Source: Mnemiopsis leidyi
Taxonomy: Eukaryota; Ctenophora; Tentaculata; Lobata; Bolinopsidae
Direction of reading: 5' to 3'
DNA: 64,000 bases
Assembly: GCA_000226015.1 (NCBI GenBank)
Contig: JH152821.1
Span: 1 to 64,000 of the forward strand
The number at the start of each line of letters is the position of its first letter. Position 1 is the stretch's first letter. The notes below the pieces were generated by a model, which worked only from the letters and a program-made list of their open reading frames with translations, ran no database searches and was not told where the DNA came from. Of this stretch, positions 38,208 through 49,655 are shown in pieces. The translations under genes and the position numbers were made by a program.

Positions 38208-39473
38208 ACTTAACCTTAATCTAACAACGTAAATAAAGTTTAACGGGCGATGCGCTCGAGGAGCAGGTGTGACGCGCGCGAAGCGATGACGGTAGGTTGT
38301 AAGCCTACAAAAATAAAGTATGAAATAAATGTACTGTAAATGGTAAAATTTTCACCCTTATATACGGCTGAAGCCGTGACCCTGCTAATGCATGCTTAAA
38401 ATTCCATCAACTCTCAAATTCTGTCATATACGTCATATTAAGATAACAGATAAGCATGCAGAATTGAAAAATAAAAATAGCTGCACTACTGATAAACTGA
38501 TAAGATAAAATATAGATATGAAATCTGAAATCTAAGATGTAGTTGACGAGATTATATCCGTCTAACGTTCTAACAAAACGTTCAGCTTTAGCTGCGTGAG
38601 TCGGGTATCACCGCGACAAAGATGTAGTCAATCACATACACACTGCGGCGCTAATTACTCAAAGTTACTAAAAACTGGGGAAAATTCGACCTTTCTGTTG
38701 ATCCTGGTACGATGGTAGACTGAACAAAAATAAGGGCACTAATACTGTCTAACAAGTACAGTAAGCTAAATCAGAAGTTTACGTTCAAAGATCGTCAGCC
38801 GAAGCATCTCAAGAGTGATCTTGTCTACGAGATTAAGTGTAGCTGTGGCCGCCGATATGTTGGTGAAACCTGTCGTGCTCTGGAAACCCGGTTTGACGAG
38901 CACATGAAGACAGAGGGATCCAACATGACGGAGGTAGGCAAGCATCTTCATGCTTCACACCAATCCCAGTTGCAAGGTTACTTTTGAAGGTTGCAAAGTT
39001 TTAACTTATGATAGTAACCAGTATAGAAGAAAACTGAAGGAGAGTTTGTACATACAGCAGTCTGATGACGGTACATTGATCAATGATAAGCTGGCATCAG
39101 TGCCCTTATTTTTGTTCAGTTTACCATCGTTCCAGGATCAACAGAAAGGTCGAATTTTCCCCAGTTTTTAGTAACTTTGATTTTAGAGTAATTATCGCCG
39201 CAGTGTGTATGTGATTGACTACATCTTAGATTCCAGATTTCATATCTATATTTTATCTTATCAGTTTATCAGTAGTGCAGCTATTTTTCAATTCTGCATG
39301 CTTATCTGTTATCTTAATATGACGTATATGACAGAATTTGAGAGTTGATGGAATTTTAAGCATTAGCAGGGTCACGGCTTCAGCCGTATATAAGAGAGAA
39401 GATTTTAGCCTTTACAGTACATTTATTTCATTCTTTATTTTATGTTGTTAGATTAAGGTTAAGTAGGGTTTTT
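38208..39473 (+). mobile_element. Penelope-like element fragment: GIY-YIG region between inverted arms
   Basis: Outer arms at about 38208-38745 and 39098-39473 are inverted copies of each other; the left arm carries about 85 extra bases. The 350-base centre encodes a GIY-YIG-type endonuclease region of the kind at the C-terminus of Penelope-like retroelements: LVYEIKCSCGRRYVGETCRA, then LETRFDEHM, and later YRRKLKESLYIQQ. In this family terminal repeats (pLTRs) are known to occur in inverted as well as direct orientation. The reverse transcriptase part is absent here and the copy looks broken, so it is an old remnant. Confidence 0.75.
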
Positions 39474-39559
39474 TCTCACTTTAGTAGATAGACAGATTAT
39501 CTAGTAGCTCATATTTAATGTGTATAGTATTGTACATGTATGACAAAGTATCTAGTGGA

Positions 39560-40059
39560 CAGGGCCGTATCCAGCTTTTTGACTTGGGGGGTGCAAGTGG
39601 CCGAGCGAAGCTTACAGTGAGCGGCGCGCGAAGCGCGCCGCAGCNNNNNNNNNNNNNNNNNNNNNNNNNNNNNNNNNNNNNNNNNNNNNNNNNNNNNNNN
39701 NNNNNNNNNNNNNNNNNNNNNNNNNNNNNNNNNNNNNNNNNNNNNNNNNNNNNNNNNNNNNNNNNNNNNNNNNNNNNNNNNNNNNNNNNNNNNNNNNNNN
39801 NNNNNNNNNNNNNNNNNNNNNNNNNNNNNNNACGTGTAACTGTAATTGATGTGCAACTAAAACGAAATATGAGGTTTTGGCCAAAATCTGTCAAAAAAGT
39901 TTGTTTGTTTTTCATTTGTCCCAAGTGCACCTTGGTTTTATCCTGGGGTGCACTTGCACCAGTTGCACCCCCCCTGAATAAGGACGTGTCGAAGTGCACC
40001 CTAATTTCATCTTGGGGGGTGCACTTGCACCTGTTGCACCCCCCCTGAATACAGGCCTG
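39560..40059. mobile_element. non-autonomous hAT-type DNA transposon with 8-bp target duplication
   Basis: The ends are inverted repeats: left CAGGGCCGTATCCAG, right CTGAATACAGGCCTG. The element is flanked by a perfect 8-base direct repeat, ctagtgga, at 39552-39559 and 40060-40067, as hAT transposases make. The interior has two copies of a ggggtgcacttgcacc / ttgcacccccc motif and a GC hairpin, and contains a 187-base N run (39645-39831). The visible part has no transposase coding. Confidence 0.88.
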
Positions 40060-40429
40060 CTAGTGGAAAGGTGTGTTGCTCTTCTAACTAATAAATCTTC
40101 AGTGTGAACATGATCATTGATAAAATGATTGAAATATTACGGTAATTTCGCGTTTCACTTGCTACAAGATGTACGTGACAACTCTATTAGTCCTATTCAT
40201 CATGAAAATTATTTAGTTTTATTCTTGAAAATTCAGTTTTATTCTATCCTTATACTCTGTTCTAGCATGCTTTGGCCTTAAAACTGGTATATTTTATAGT
40301 TCTTGCTTTTGATCTTTTTTTACCTTAAGTTATTTTCTGTACCTATAATTTTTTATTATTTATTTTATTTATTTTATATTTTATTTTTATTTATTTTTTT
40401 AATTAATTTATTATTATTATTATTTTTTA

Positions 40430-40915
40430 TTTAATGTTGTTTTGGAATAAACTACCAATTGAGGTGAAGAATGCACCGAATTTGAATTCTTTTAAAGCTA
40501 ATTTAGAGAGGTTTAAGAGTAAAACTAAAGCGTTTGGTATATATGGCAGTGAAAACTTTTGGGAACTTTCTGATGAAGTTTTAAATCGAATTGAAAGTGG
40601 AAATTATTTGGAGAACAAGTTAAAACACAACAGCTTTCTTCAAGATAACCCTTTTGTAGCTAAGAAGAAGTTCATTAATATTTATTAGTTTTTAATACTT
40701 CTTTTTATAAAATTTGTTAATTAATTTTAAGGTTTTTTTTAAATTTTTAGGAGATTATGTGTGATGATGCTGGCATCATTATTCATTATTTATTTTATTT
40801 ATTAACTGGTTAATCCTATGGGCTGCTGTGTATTAGTCATTCATTTGATTTCAGTTATTGAATTATTTTTGTCCACCTGCTAAGCCGAGAAGAACTATTA
40901 AACTTAAACTGATTT
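40430..40915 (+). mobile_element. 5'-truncated LINE tail
   Basis: The open frame at 40434-40688 reads LFWNKLPIEVKNAPNLNSFK, then ANLERFKSK, the typical last ~80 residues of a LINE reverse-transcriptase protein. About 230 bases of AT-rich 3' UTR follow, ending near aactattaaacttaaactg. The 5' side is low-complexity AT sequence (about 40340-40430). It is a different family from the LINE at the window start. Confidence 0.7.
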
Positions 40916-41296
40916 ATCATGCGGCTAATAAGTAACAGACCAATCATTAAACTTAATTATTTTTGCATTTCAGTGCTATGTATACCAGTTGGCAAATTTG
41001 TAACAGACTGTGATGGGGTCCGTAATACTAAGGCATAGTATCATGTCTTTGATTTATTGACTCTGTTATTTAAGAGACATACATATATGATTTGATATTG
41101 ATGATTTGTTGCCATGTAGTTAATAGTGTTTCTGAGCATGATTTTTCCATAATTCTCGTATTTAATTTTTGACCATCGATCTGAGTCTTTTTTTGGAGGA
41201 CGGGTTTTATTCAATAAATTGATCTTTGCCCTGATTTTAGATTCATTTTCACAACTTACTTACCTTTTAGGAACCTATGGATCTTAACTGATTTTT

Positions 41297-44200
41297 ATGG
41301 CTCAAAATGTAGATACATCTAACCTTGCAAAGAACAAACTTGAAGAGAAAGATATCCTTATAATATCAAACGTTTACAGAAATTCTGCCTCTGCCCAAGC
41401 TGGACCTGACAATCTCCAAGGTTTGTTTTTGTTTTCATTGTCTAAAACAATTCTAATAGCTTGGACATATTTACAATAAATCCAGACTTGTAACCGGAGG
41501 ATTAAGTCACTTGTTGATCGATCTGATCAACCCAGAGACCTTGCACCATATACCTTTTAGTTTTACAATATTTTGAATATACCATCAAGACTGTCTGCCG
41601 GGTGGTGTAGTGGTACTAGCACTCGCTTCCCATGCCGAAGACCGGGTGTTCGAAACCCGTCCGAGGCAGGCAGTCCAGGCCACCAAGCTGTGATTGGTAC
41701 AGGATTTATCCTGGAATTTAATCTCGGAGGATATCAGTGACGCGAATCCCACTTCGGTGTAATGTTTATTCCATTCAGAATGAGTTTGAACTTGCATATC
41801 AGGTGATAATGAATTCTGCTTGGTACTCACCAGCTCCTTAAGATGTCCGGCGTACACGGAATATTTCGGAAGTTGTACGAGTTAATTTTTTTTTTACCAT
41901 CAAGACTATGACAACTAGACAATCGACAGTGATTCAGTTCAAAAATGAAAGTGTTTGCTGTCAGAGGAGCACTATTTTGCAAAACCCATTCTATGTTACT
42001 TAACTTATTAAGAATATGATGTTGTCTGAAATTAGACATTCTACATCTTGATGCAGAATGAATTGGTTCTCGGTCAACATTCATTTTCATGAACCAAGAA
42101 ACATCTATAGTGTGTAGGATCTGTATTTAAATTAATAATTATACTTTATACATTCACAGATGAACAGATCAACAATTCCAATTGATGACCAGTTCTATGG
42201 CATAAGTATGAACAGAATTGTGGCATTTGTCTCAGTACTATAGTATTTGTTATTGATTGTGATATGCTTTGATTGTTGTGTGGATCATGTATTTCATTAA
42301 ACCAATGATCTATCTATATTATAAGAAGTCTACATTTACTATAGTATAAAGTGAAGCCTTTCAATTTCACTCTCTTAAATCAAAACCTTCAACTATCTAA
42401 AATTTTTCGACATGGCAATACTTATCTTAAGTTTAAAACCACTTGTGCAGAACTTGCATGTTTCTAGATATCTTCTACACTAGAGATGTTGATGATGTTT
42501 CTATAAAATCTTATTGATACATTTAACAGACATTTTTGTCCAATCAATACTTATAGCTCATTGCAATTGTTCACTTTTCTTTAAACCATTTTCATAGGAT
42601 CGTCCATTTCCATCCTTGCAGAATTGAAAGCGAATGTCTGTATACTCCAATAACTTTTTGAAGTGGTCGCCCACCTCAGGTGGCGAGGAACTTCATCACC
42701 GACCAAGTGTATCACGACAACAACATACTGACAAACCCAGATTTACTGGCAGACGACCCCGTACTAACACCCGCTCAGGCTCAGGTTCGGGAACGGAGGA
42801 TGGGAGGAGCTCAAGAGACGGTGACACCGCCACTTCTATGATTTATCTCAACATGAACAACGAGGACAGATATATAGATGCGCCCAATCAGGTGGGTTAC
42901 ATTACGTAGCGTTTATAAACAGTAAGTAGCTGAGACTTTGTATCCCAAAGTTAAAAAGAACCATGCACGCTGTTCTTTAGATATATATTCAAGAAAAAGT
43001 TATTGAAATGTTATAGGTGAGGGTCCAATCGCAAGCACCTCGGAGTAATCACAGTACTGGTGCTCGACAACCAAACGGAGGAGCAATGCAAACAACAGCT
43101 TTTAACGGAGACCCCACTGGGGGACACGAGCGACAGCACTCTGAGATGGAGATGCAGTTTCCTTCACGTACAGTCGAGGTGCCTGAGGATAACGTAAGTG
43201 TTACATTGTTTTGAGGGAATCTGGTATTTTTGTGGTAGGGTCACTATCTTCAATTGACAGTGATTGGCGTTTGATATATGATCATTTAGATTATTACCAA
43301 TAAAAACAAGCTACACCATCACGTGATCAAAATAAAACATCAGGTGAAGTGTAGGGTCGAGATCTGCCAAGTTGATACAAAGAAATGATATTTTTCAGGC
43401 CAGTGTACAGTCAAGTTGATACAAAGAAATGATATTTTTCAGGCCAGTGTAGAATCAAGTTGATACGAAGAAATGATATTTTTCAGGCCAGTGTAGAGTC
43501 AAGTTGATACAAAGAAATGATATTTTCAGGCCAGTGTAGAATCAAGACAAATGCAGATACAGTCGGACACCCCAAAACCTGTGATACCGTCTTTGCAGCA
43601 AGACAGAGAGAAGAACACTTGTGAAGATTACATGGACCTTCCAGGACCACATACCGTTCTCTTGCTATTCGTATTCTTAGGTAGAATATTGTCTTATGTT
43701 CCTTGGGATAGTGATATTTAAGTTTTACGTTGCTTGGAGTAAATAAGGTTAGATAGTAGGGTAGTAAGCACCAAGAATATTGGGAAACGGTCAGTGGTTA
43801 CACATTCTCACAACTTACATTCGACTCATGATTTATCTGCGTGTAGTGTGGTCCTGGGATTAACATGCCTTTTTCGCAGGTATCGCTTTTGTTACCGGAG
43901 TATTGACGATGGTGATCTATACTTCAGTAAGAATCCAGATCCGAAGTTTCCTTATGCGATCGAATTTAAAGTGATCTTTATTCATTCTGTTTTTTAGATG
44001 CAGATCATCAGCAATAGGTCTATCGCCTTGAACTAATTGTGACCGCCTCACTTTTGTTACAGGTGGACGCAGAAAATGAAGGAGCAACTGTTAAAGTCCT
44101 CTGCTTGATGATAATCATTCCTGTAGTTTTCTTCTTAACAACCTGCGGACTGAACTGTTATGGATGGCACTTGGGCAATAAGCTCGAGTCAGATTATTGA
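41297..44200 (+). CDS. two-helix membrane protein with disordered N-terminal half, family unknown
   Basis: Six exons in phase: 41297-41420, 42680-42891, 43017-43193, 43530-43680, 43880-43926, 44063-44200, totalling 849 bases or 282 aa. Residues 1 to about 185 are polar and Ser/Gly/Gln/Arg-rich (RRPRTNTRSGSGSGTEDGRS) with no domain. Helix 1 is split across exons 4-5 (HTVLLLFVFLGIAFVTGVLT), followed by a short loop VDAENEGATVK. Helix 2 reads VLCLMIIIPVVFFLTTCGLN, and the tail CYGWHLGNKLESDY ends the protein. A hairpin with both termini in the cytosol is inferred. An alternative start is the ATG at 42634, in frame with exon 2 but just after an in-frame TGA, using an acceptor at 42621. The 41297 start is preferred because its donor (CAAG|gtttgt) matches the acceptor at 42679 in phase. 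Confidence 0.75.
41593..41895 (+). mobile_element. tRNA-derived SINE with 12-bp target duplication
   Basis: The head resembles tRNA-Gly(CCC): GGTGGTGTAGTGGTA as A box, CGCTTCCCATG as anticodon arm, GTGTTCGAAACCCG as B box. A unique body and T-rich end follow. A perfect direct repeat, accatcaagact, flanks it at 41581-41592 and 41896-41907. It sits in intron 1 of the two-helix protein gene and is transcribed in the same direction. Confidence 0.88.
43369..43552 (+). repeat. 44-bp tandem repeat that reiterates a 3' splice site
   Basis: Four copies of a 44-base unit that includes gatatttttcag and gccagtgta, so the acceptor of exon 4 and the first bases of the exon are repeated. AG dinucleotides fall at 43397-43398, 43441-43442, 43485-43486 and 43528-43529. 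Only the last gives an open exon (ASVESRQMQ); from any earlier copy the frame meets TGA after six codons. Confidence 0.92.
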
Positions 44201-45931
44201 AGTAAGCCACGGATTTTTCTGCCGTTTACTTTGCTCACGGAAGCTAGGATGCCGAACAGATATTGACAATCAGTTGTAAAGAAATTTCGAGGCGAAGTTG
44301 TTTTTATAGATCAGATAATTAATTGAGAAACTGTTAGAACACTAGTGAAGGGAAATAGGAATCAAATGATAACTTTAAATGTAACCTGCATTTTTACTAA
44401 ACATAATACATAATGAGATATCATGACAAAATGATTATAGATATATTCTCGTAAATCACAGTAATCCAATTTGTAGAAATTCTCGTCACCCACTTGTAGT
44501 CGCCTCTTTTAAATTGATGCTATTGATAAATCTCTTCAAGACTAACAAAACTAGCTGAAAGTCATTATCAATTAAATAAGTGTGGTTTTCTTATGAATAT
44601 TGGCTGTTTATTATATCATAAGGTTTATGTATGATTGGATAAGATTTCATTAGTCTGTGCAAGCGCAGGCCAGCTCAGAACTCTGATGAGATTTACGTAT
44701 TTCTCATACAATGTTAACTAAATTCTCTTAGCCGCCCAAACGCGGAATTCAGTTACTGCACTCTATTTTCAGCTGAAATTCGCCTTACGTTTAGAAACTT
44801 GGATCACATCTGTGGTGCTTGAGTCGAGATAGTGTCTACAGGGTTTGTAATGAGATGCCTCCTCGTGAGGCTATGATACATGAGTATAGACTCTCAGGCT
44901 ACTACCAACTTTAAAAGCCGTAAATTGACTACCGTAAAATTGTAATTTTACATAATCAACAGTAAGACGCGTGTTTAAACAATGGGCTTCGAGATCTTCT
45001 CTTGTATTTTGTGATGCCATTTGACAGGTCAGCTTTCTAGGAAAGTCGAGTAGAGACCATTTCCGTGGTGTGGCAGAGGATTTTCCGAGTTGTGGAGTAG
45101 ACTTTGTCGGCTTTGTGACATTGTCAGTGACTCAGTGATTACGCAATGACCGCTAAGTCGTTTTCGTCATTTGAGAAATATTTGATTTGAATCAATTATG
45201 GGAATGAAACTGGACAACTAAAATGCCAATGCAGAAGTCGGCTGCTTGTTTGGAGACTTGTATAAGGCTTGAATAGGTTATAAAGACTTTACAACAATTT
45301 CACGACACAATAAACAAATTAGTCGGAATATTCATGCTAATAACGTGGCATGTATATGATCCAGGCAAAGCTTCATTAGAGTATCAAGGTAATAGGCATC
45401 CGTTAACCATTCATACAACTAATCTTTATGACTTACCTGGTCATAATAAGTCAATAGGTTTCTTCCAAGTTTTTATTGGTGACCTTACTCTGTCCAAAAG
45501 ATAAGCCCCACGGTTTCACAATCGCAAGCTGTTGTCCTCGTTTTGAAATTCGATGTTGGTTAACGCGAATTTGAACTCATTGCATTATTTGCCCAAGTAT
45601 GTAATATTTAAGGGGCCAAAATTTGCTAGTAAACGAGCTTTTGTTGAAAAATCGCCTTTCCAATTTATCTGTGTTGATCCATGTCATGTACTTAGGAAAT
45701 GGCTTTTAAGTCATTACTCTACGACGCGAGGCGTTTTCATTTTCTCACTTAAAAAGGATTTCAAAATGGCGTTTTCTGATATTTTGAATTCCTAGCTAAA
45801 GCTAGGACATGCCTTTTTGATTTTATTGAGCAGATTACGTAAGCAAAACTTAAATCTGGTAAACCTTCAATTTTTCCTAGCTAGATAATACAATAATCGG
45901 CTGATTAATAATACCAGGTGATTGGTTGAAG
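44201..45931. other. intergenic, no gene seen
   Basis: Contains the 3' UTR of the two-helix gene and the promoter region of the first TRPC-like gene. The open frame at 45553-45795 has no motif, and its neighbourhood (cctagctaaagctagg near 45790) looks like a decayed repeat. No clear AATAAA follows the two-helix gene closely. Confidence 0.45.
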
Positions 45932-47899
45932 ATGTTAAGTTTTGCCGAGCATGCTCACTACGATGACAGGGTTGTAAGAGAGTTGTTAAATCCACAACCT
46001 GGCATCAACTTCTCTGTCTGTTGCACTGTTGAGGGAGCTAAGTTGGAGTATCTTAAGAACCCTACAGCCTGGATAGACTCTTACAATGGACATTTGACCG
46101 AGTTTCCTGAAGACGATCACTTCTTGGATTATGTTACTGGGTTGCTGAAGGCTATTGTTAACAGCTCCCCTTACAGTGGCCAGGACATTTACTCTCCTAT
46201 CTTGCTCTTAAAGAAGGTCGTTACAAGAAAAGCGCTTATGAAATGTAGAGACCCAATGAGAACAGCTCTGAGATTGCAATGTCGTCTACTCGAGTATGCC
46301 AAGATCGAGAACGATAATAACTCCATTTACGACCGTAGCATTGAAGAGTTGGAACAAATTCCTAAAACATTTGCGCTGTCTTTGATAAAAGCATGTATAA
46401 CCCCAGTGGAAGTGACGAAACTGATGAGATTAGACGATGAAACCATGTTTATAGACGTGCTCCATTCCAAAAATGTAGAGTTGGTCGCTTCCAAAATGTA
46501 TCAAAAAGTCGTGTGGCAGAAGTTTTGGGGATCTGATACCACAGTGTTTGATGAAGCCAGAAATGGTCGATTCACCCAAAGCTTGTTCGTTGCAAAACGA
46601 GTAGCTATCTTCCTTTTCTGGAACGTCTTTTATTTTCCTGCTGTGTTGTTGTTCAAAGACGAAAGAAAAAGAAGGAAGAGACAAGCCATCTTCTTTTCCC
46701 CTTTCTCATCTTACCTTGCGGATCTCCTGAACTATAGCATGCTCATTTCGTTTCTGCTTATCGTTATTTTGATATCCGTTCCTGATCCAGAACTACCTCG
46801 AAAACTGTTACAAAACATGACTCGAGATGATATCGTTATTGAGGACGGAACCAATTTCAAATTGAAAAATAACGGAACTGTGATGATCAAGCTATCTGAC
46901 CCAAAAATCCCCTTTTCTGAATGGTTATTGTGGGCTTGTATTTTGGCAAGGATTCTGACTGAATTCTACCAGGCATATTTAAAGAAAGGTAAAACTTTGC
47001 AGGAGAAGCTGAGAGGGTACTTTAAGAGTTTCTACAATGTAACAGATGTTTTCCTCTTGATATTGCTCCTTATAGGCATGGTCTTCAAGGTATACATGGC
47101 GATCAAGTCGGTGATGTTTGGGCTTTACGTCCATGTTGACCATGAGCATTCTGTTGATGGGGTGCAACATGAGCTTATTTTCACAATATACTTTTACTGT
47201 GGCGGTGCGGTAGTAGCACTTGTCCATCTGCTTCAAGTCTACACTATTCACATTCCAGGTCTTGGACCCTTGATCTTGTCGGCTAAACGAACTTTTGTGG
47301 AAGTTTCTGGATTGATATTCATCTATCTCTTTGTGATAGTCGGTTTCCTCATCCCTATTGTTGGGATGATGAGGTGTTACCGAGTGGTTCATGGTATTGA
47401 TGGAGTTGATGATGACAACGACTTTTACTACTTCGCCTCTTTTGGCAAGGCCCTTGTAACGTTAGTTTGGACTATGTTTGGGGGACTGGATGTTGAACAC
47501 AGAGCGAACTTGCATAGATCAAGAGACACTGTAACCACTGTGTTCATGGTAATACTGCTTGTTTTGTATGCAATAATTCTTGGACTTCTGTGCATGAACC
47601 TCGTCATCGCCATCATAGTTGATGTTTATGGTAAAGTCACATCAGACAAGCATGCTGACTGGCGATTTTCACAGTTTGAGTCCATTATAGACTACGGTGG
47701 AGGGTCCAACAAGGAAGATTGTATGCCCTTCCTATTCCCTCTATGCATTCCTTACATAGTTTATTCCATGGTGGTCCAACCATACAAAGAGAAGAGGCAT
47801 CAGATGAAGATTCTCTCGGAAGGAGAAAGAGACAGTCACTTTGCCAGATTTCTGTGCAAGTACAGACTTGGTCAAGCTAGCGAAAAAATAGCGAAATAA
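45932..47899 (+). CDS. TRPC-like cation channel, intronless, copy 1
   Basis: 655 aa. Residues 1-25 (FAEHAHYDDRVVRELLNP) resemble the first ankyrin-like helices of TRPC proteins, but the usual four-repeat region is contracted. Residues 107-165 (DPMRTALRLQCRLLEYAKIE to LSLIKACITPVEV) match the TRP_2 segment that follows the ankyrins in TRPC. Membrane helices: pre-S1 about 223-243, S1 261-283, S2 331-347, S3 368-390, S4 414-446 (YTIHIPGLGPLILSAKRTF, the TRPC-type LGPL signature), S5 455-480, pore with TMFGGLD near 514-520, S6 533-563 (LLCMNLVIAIIVDVYG). The TRP-box-like WRFSQFESIIDY starts at 577. TRPC channels are usually 750-950 aa, so this is short at both ends. The ATG at 45932 aligns with the copy 2 start. 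The absence of introns in such an intron-rich region suggests retroposition before duplication. Confidence 0.9.
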   Translation: MLSFAEHAHYDDRVVRELLNPQPGINFSVCCTVEGAKLEYLKNPTAWIDSYNGHLTEFPEDDHFLDYVTGLLKAIVNSSPYSGQDIYSPILLLKKVVTRKALMKCRDPMRTALRLQCRLLEYAKIENDNNSIYDRSIEELEQIPKTFALSLIKACITPVEVTKLMRLDDETMFIDVLHSKNVELVASKMYQKVVWQKFWGSDTTVFDEARNGRFTQSLFVAKRVAIFLFWNVFYFPAVLLFKDERKRRKRQAIFFSPFSSYLADLLNYSMLISFLLIVILISVPDPELPRKLLQNMTRDDIVIEDGTNFKLKNNGTVMIKLSDPKIPFSEWLLWACILARILTEFYQAYLKKGKTLQEKLRGYFKSFYNVTDVFLLILLLIGMVFKVYMAIKSVMFGLYVHVDHEHSVDGVQHELIFTIYFYCGGAVVALVHLLQVYTIHIPGLGPLILSAKRTFVEVSGLIFIYLFVIVGFLIPIVGMMRCYRVVHGIDGVDDDNDFYYFASFGKALVTLVWTMFGGLDVEHRANLHRSRDTVTTVFMVILLVLYAIILGLLCMNLVIAIIVDVYGKVTSDKHADWRFSQFESIIDYGGGSNKEDCMPFLFPLCIPYIVYSMVVQPYKEKRHQMKILSEGERDSHFARFLCKYRLGQASEKIAK

Positions 47900-48182
47900 C
47901 TTGACAACGAATAGCAAAACGATAGTGATAGAATCATAGCTACAATATCTGACACCCTATAGATAGAATTGTAGATAAATGTTTTAAGAGTGCGAGTCAA
48001 GTAAGGTTATCATAAATAATTGAAGTTTGAGTGGTTTGACCACAAAATGTTTGAGCGGATATCTAACTTACTGAACTTTATTTTAATCGTATGTCTATTC
48101 GTAATTTTAGCCCTCGAAAATCAGTATAATCAAATTTGTCCCTCTACTAAACCGTTTCAGTTTATTGTATGCATTGTGAGTT

Positions 48183-48188
48183 AATAAA
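48183..48188 (+). terminator. poly(A) signal of TRPC-like copy 1
   Basis: AATAAA about 285 bases after the stop codon of copy 1. Confidence 0.5.
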
Positions 48189-49655
48189 ATGAGCATTTGT
48201 TGAGGTAGTTGAATCTGAGTACAGGTTACTTGTTACAAGGAGAGGCGAACATGGTTACTTCTGCACTGCTCATAATACTTTGTCAATGGAGAATGCTATG
48301 TCATTTTGACATCAAGCACCACATGTGTGAGAAATTTTAGATCTGAAACTGATTTAATTAATTAATTAATTGTAAGCCTTCCTTTTTTGGATATATCTTT
48401 CACAGCTTAAGTTCTTAATCTGCCAATCTGACTGAGTTATAAAATTTGATGCTGAAGGTAATCTGGTTATAAGCTTAGGTTCCGCAAGAAATATTTCCGA
48501 CCAAACTATTGTTTCTTTAGTAGTAATCCCTTTGAAGTAAGTTTTCGTATCAGCAGACCCAAATCACGAATACTGAGATCTTATTATTGTTTTTGAACTT
48601 ACAACTTTTAATATCATGTATTATACAATCGACTAAGAAAATTGTTTATCTTTGAAATTGGATCTGAGTACAATATGTATCATTTATCATTAGATGTTTA
48701 TAAAACTCTTGTAGATATTATTTTGATAATTTTGAATCTAATTCTAAGTTTGTTTTCAAATTTCGAGTTTGATTGATTTGATAATGTTTGTAGGGAGAAA
48801 TTTTGCCTTCTGTTAATTTTGATCATAAATGCACTTATCACTATCCCCACTAGATAATTGCATCTTTAGTTTCGTGCAACGCGTCTGATCCGAATATGCC
48901 TTCTAACAAAATACCGCCTCTTATCCAAATATTCAACTCAGACAGGTAGTTTGCCGTGGAGGCTCCGTGGTGGAGCCGATGGGTGGGGATCAAAGTATGG
49001 CTGAGTTTGAGACTGGTCTTCGTCAGCCCGGAAATAGAACCTCAAAGAGCCGCTTCCAGGACCAGAGACAACTACAATTATTGTCAAATAAACTGCTGAA
49101 ATGGTTTTAGAACTTGATAAGACCATGATTTGCAAAAATGTATCCATTAAAATTGTACAAGGGAAAGAAATTTAATAGAATACCGTTTGTGAAGGTATTT
49201 TGAAGATGCTTTATACTGATCGTGCATGAGCAGCAGACGTGATGGCTCGTGTCGAGCTCTGAAATCATTCCCTCGGCAATTACCTAATGGTCATAAAATA
49301 GCAAGGTACGTCATTCCATGTTGTGGACTTTCAATTATTGAGAAAGTTGATACTTGAAAGTCAATTTGCTTGCTGTTACTAATTGCCTGATCTCGGATTT
49401 TCAAAATATATGAAACGTTAATTGTAAACGCGGGACGGAAAATACCACAATCACAGCCGGCCTGCGGGCTTGGCATTGGTCACTGGCTTTTGTTCCACTG
49501 TTAGGCGATAACAAATTTTTATCTTTATTTACAGTCTGTCATATGTCAGTAAGCATATTCAGTACCTGGTGGTCACAATTCTTTAAGCATGTTGTTAATT
49601 TCATAACGTTGTTTTCGATTTTCTGGAATTAATTTCTTTGTCATTGTGATCGAAA
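48189..49655. other. spacer between TRPC-like genes
   Basis: AT-rich, with an ttaattaattaattaatt run near 48355. Contains the promoter region of copy 2. No exon was recognised; in particular no ankyrin-coding exon is seen upstream of copy 2. Confidence 0.5.

Noticed and set aside
38520-38620. Hammerhead ribozyme in the Penelope-like arm
   Set aside because: Short self-pairing segments exist but no canonical CUGANGA..GAAA core could be seen by eye.
41593-41666. Stand-alone tRNA-Gly gene
   Set aside because: The acceptor stem does not pair well, and the tRNA-like head continues into a SINE body inside a target duplication.
46979-47392. Antisense open frames within the TRPC-like genes
   Set aside because: They recur at matching positions in both copies because they mirror conserved sense codons; no independent support.
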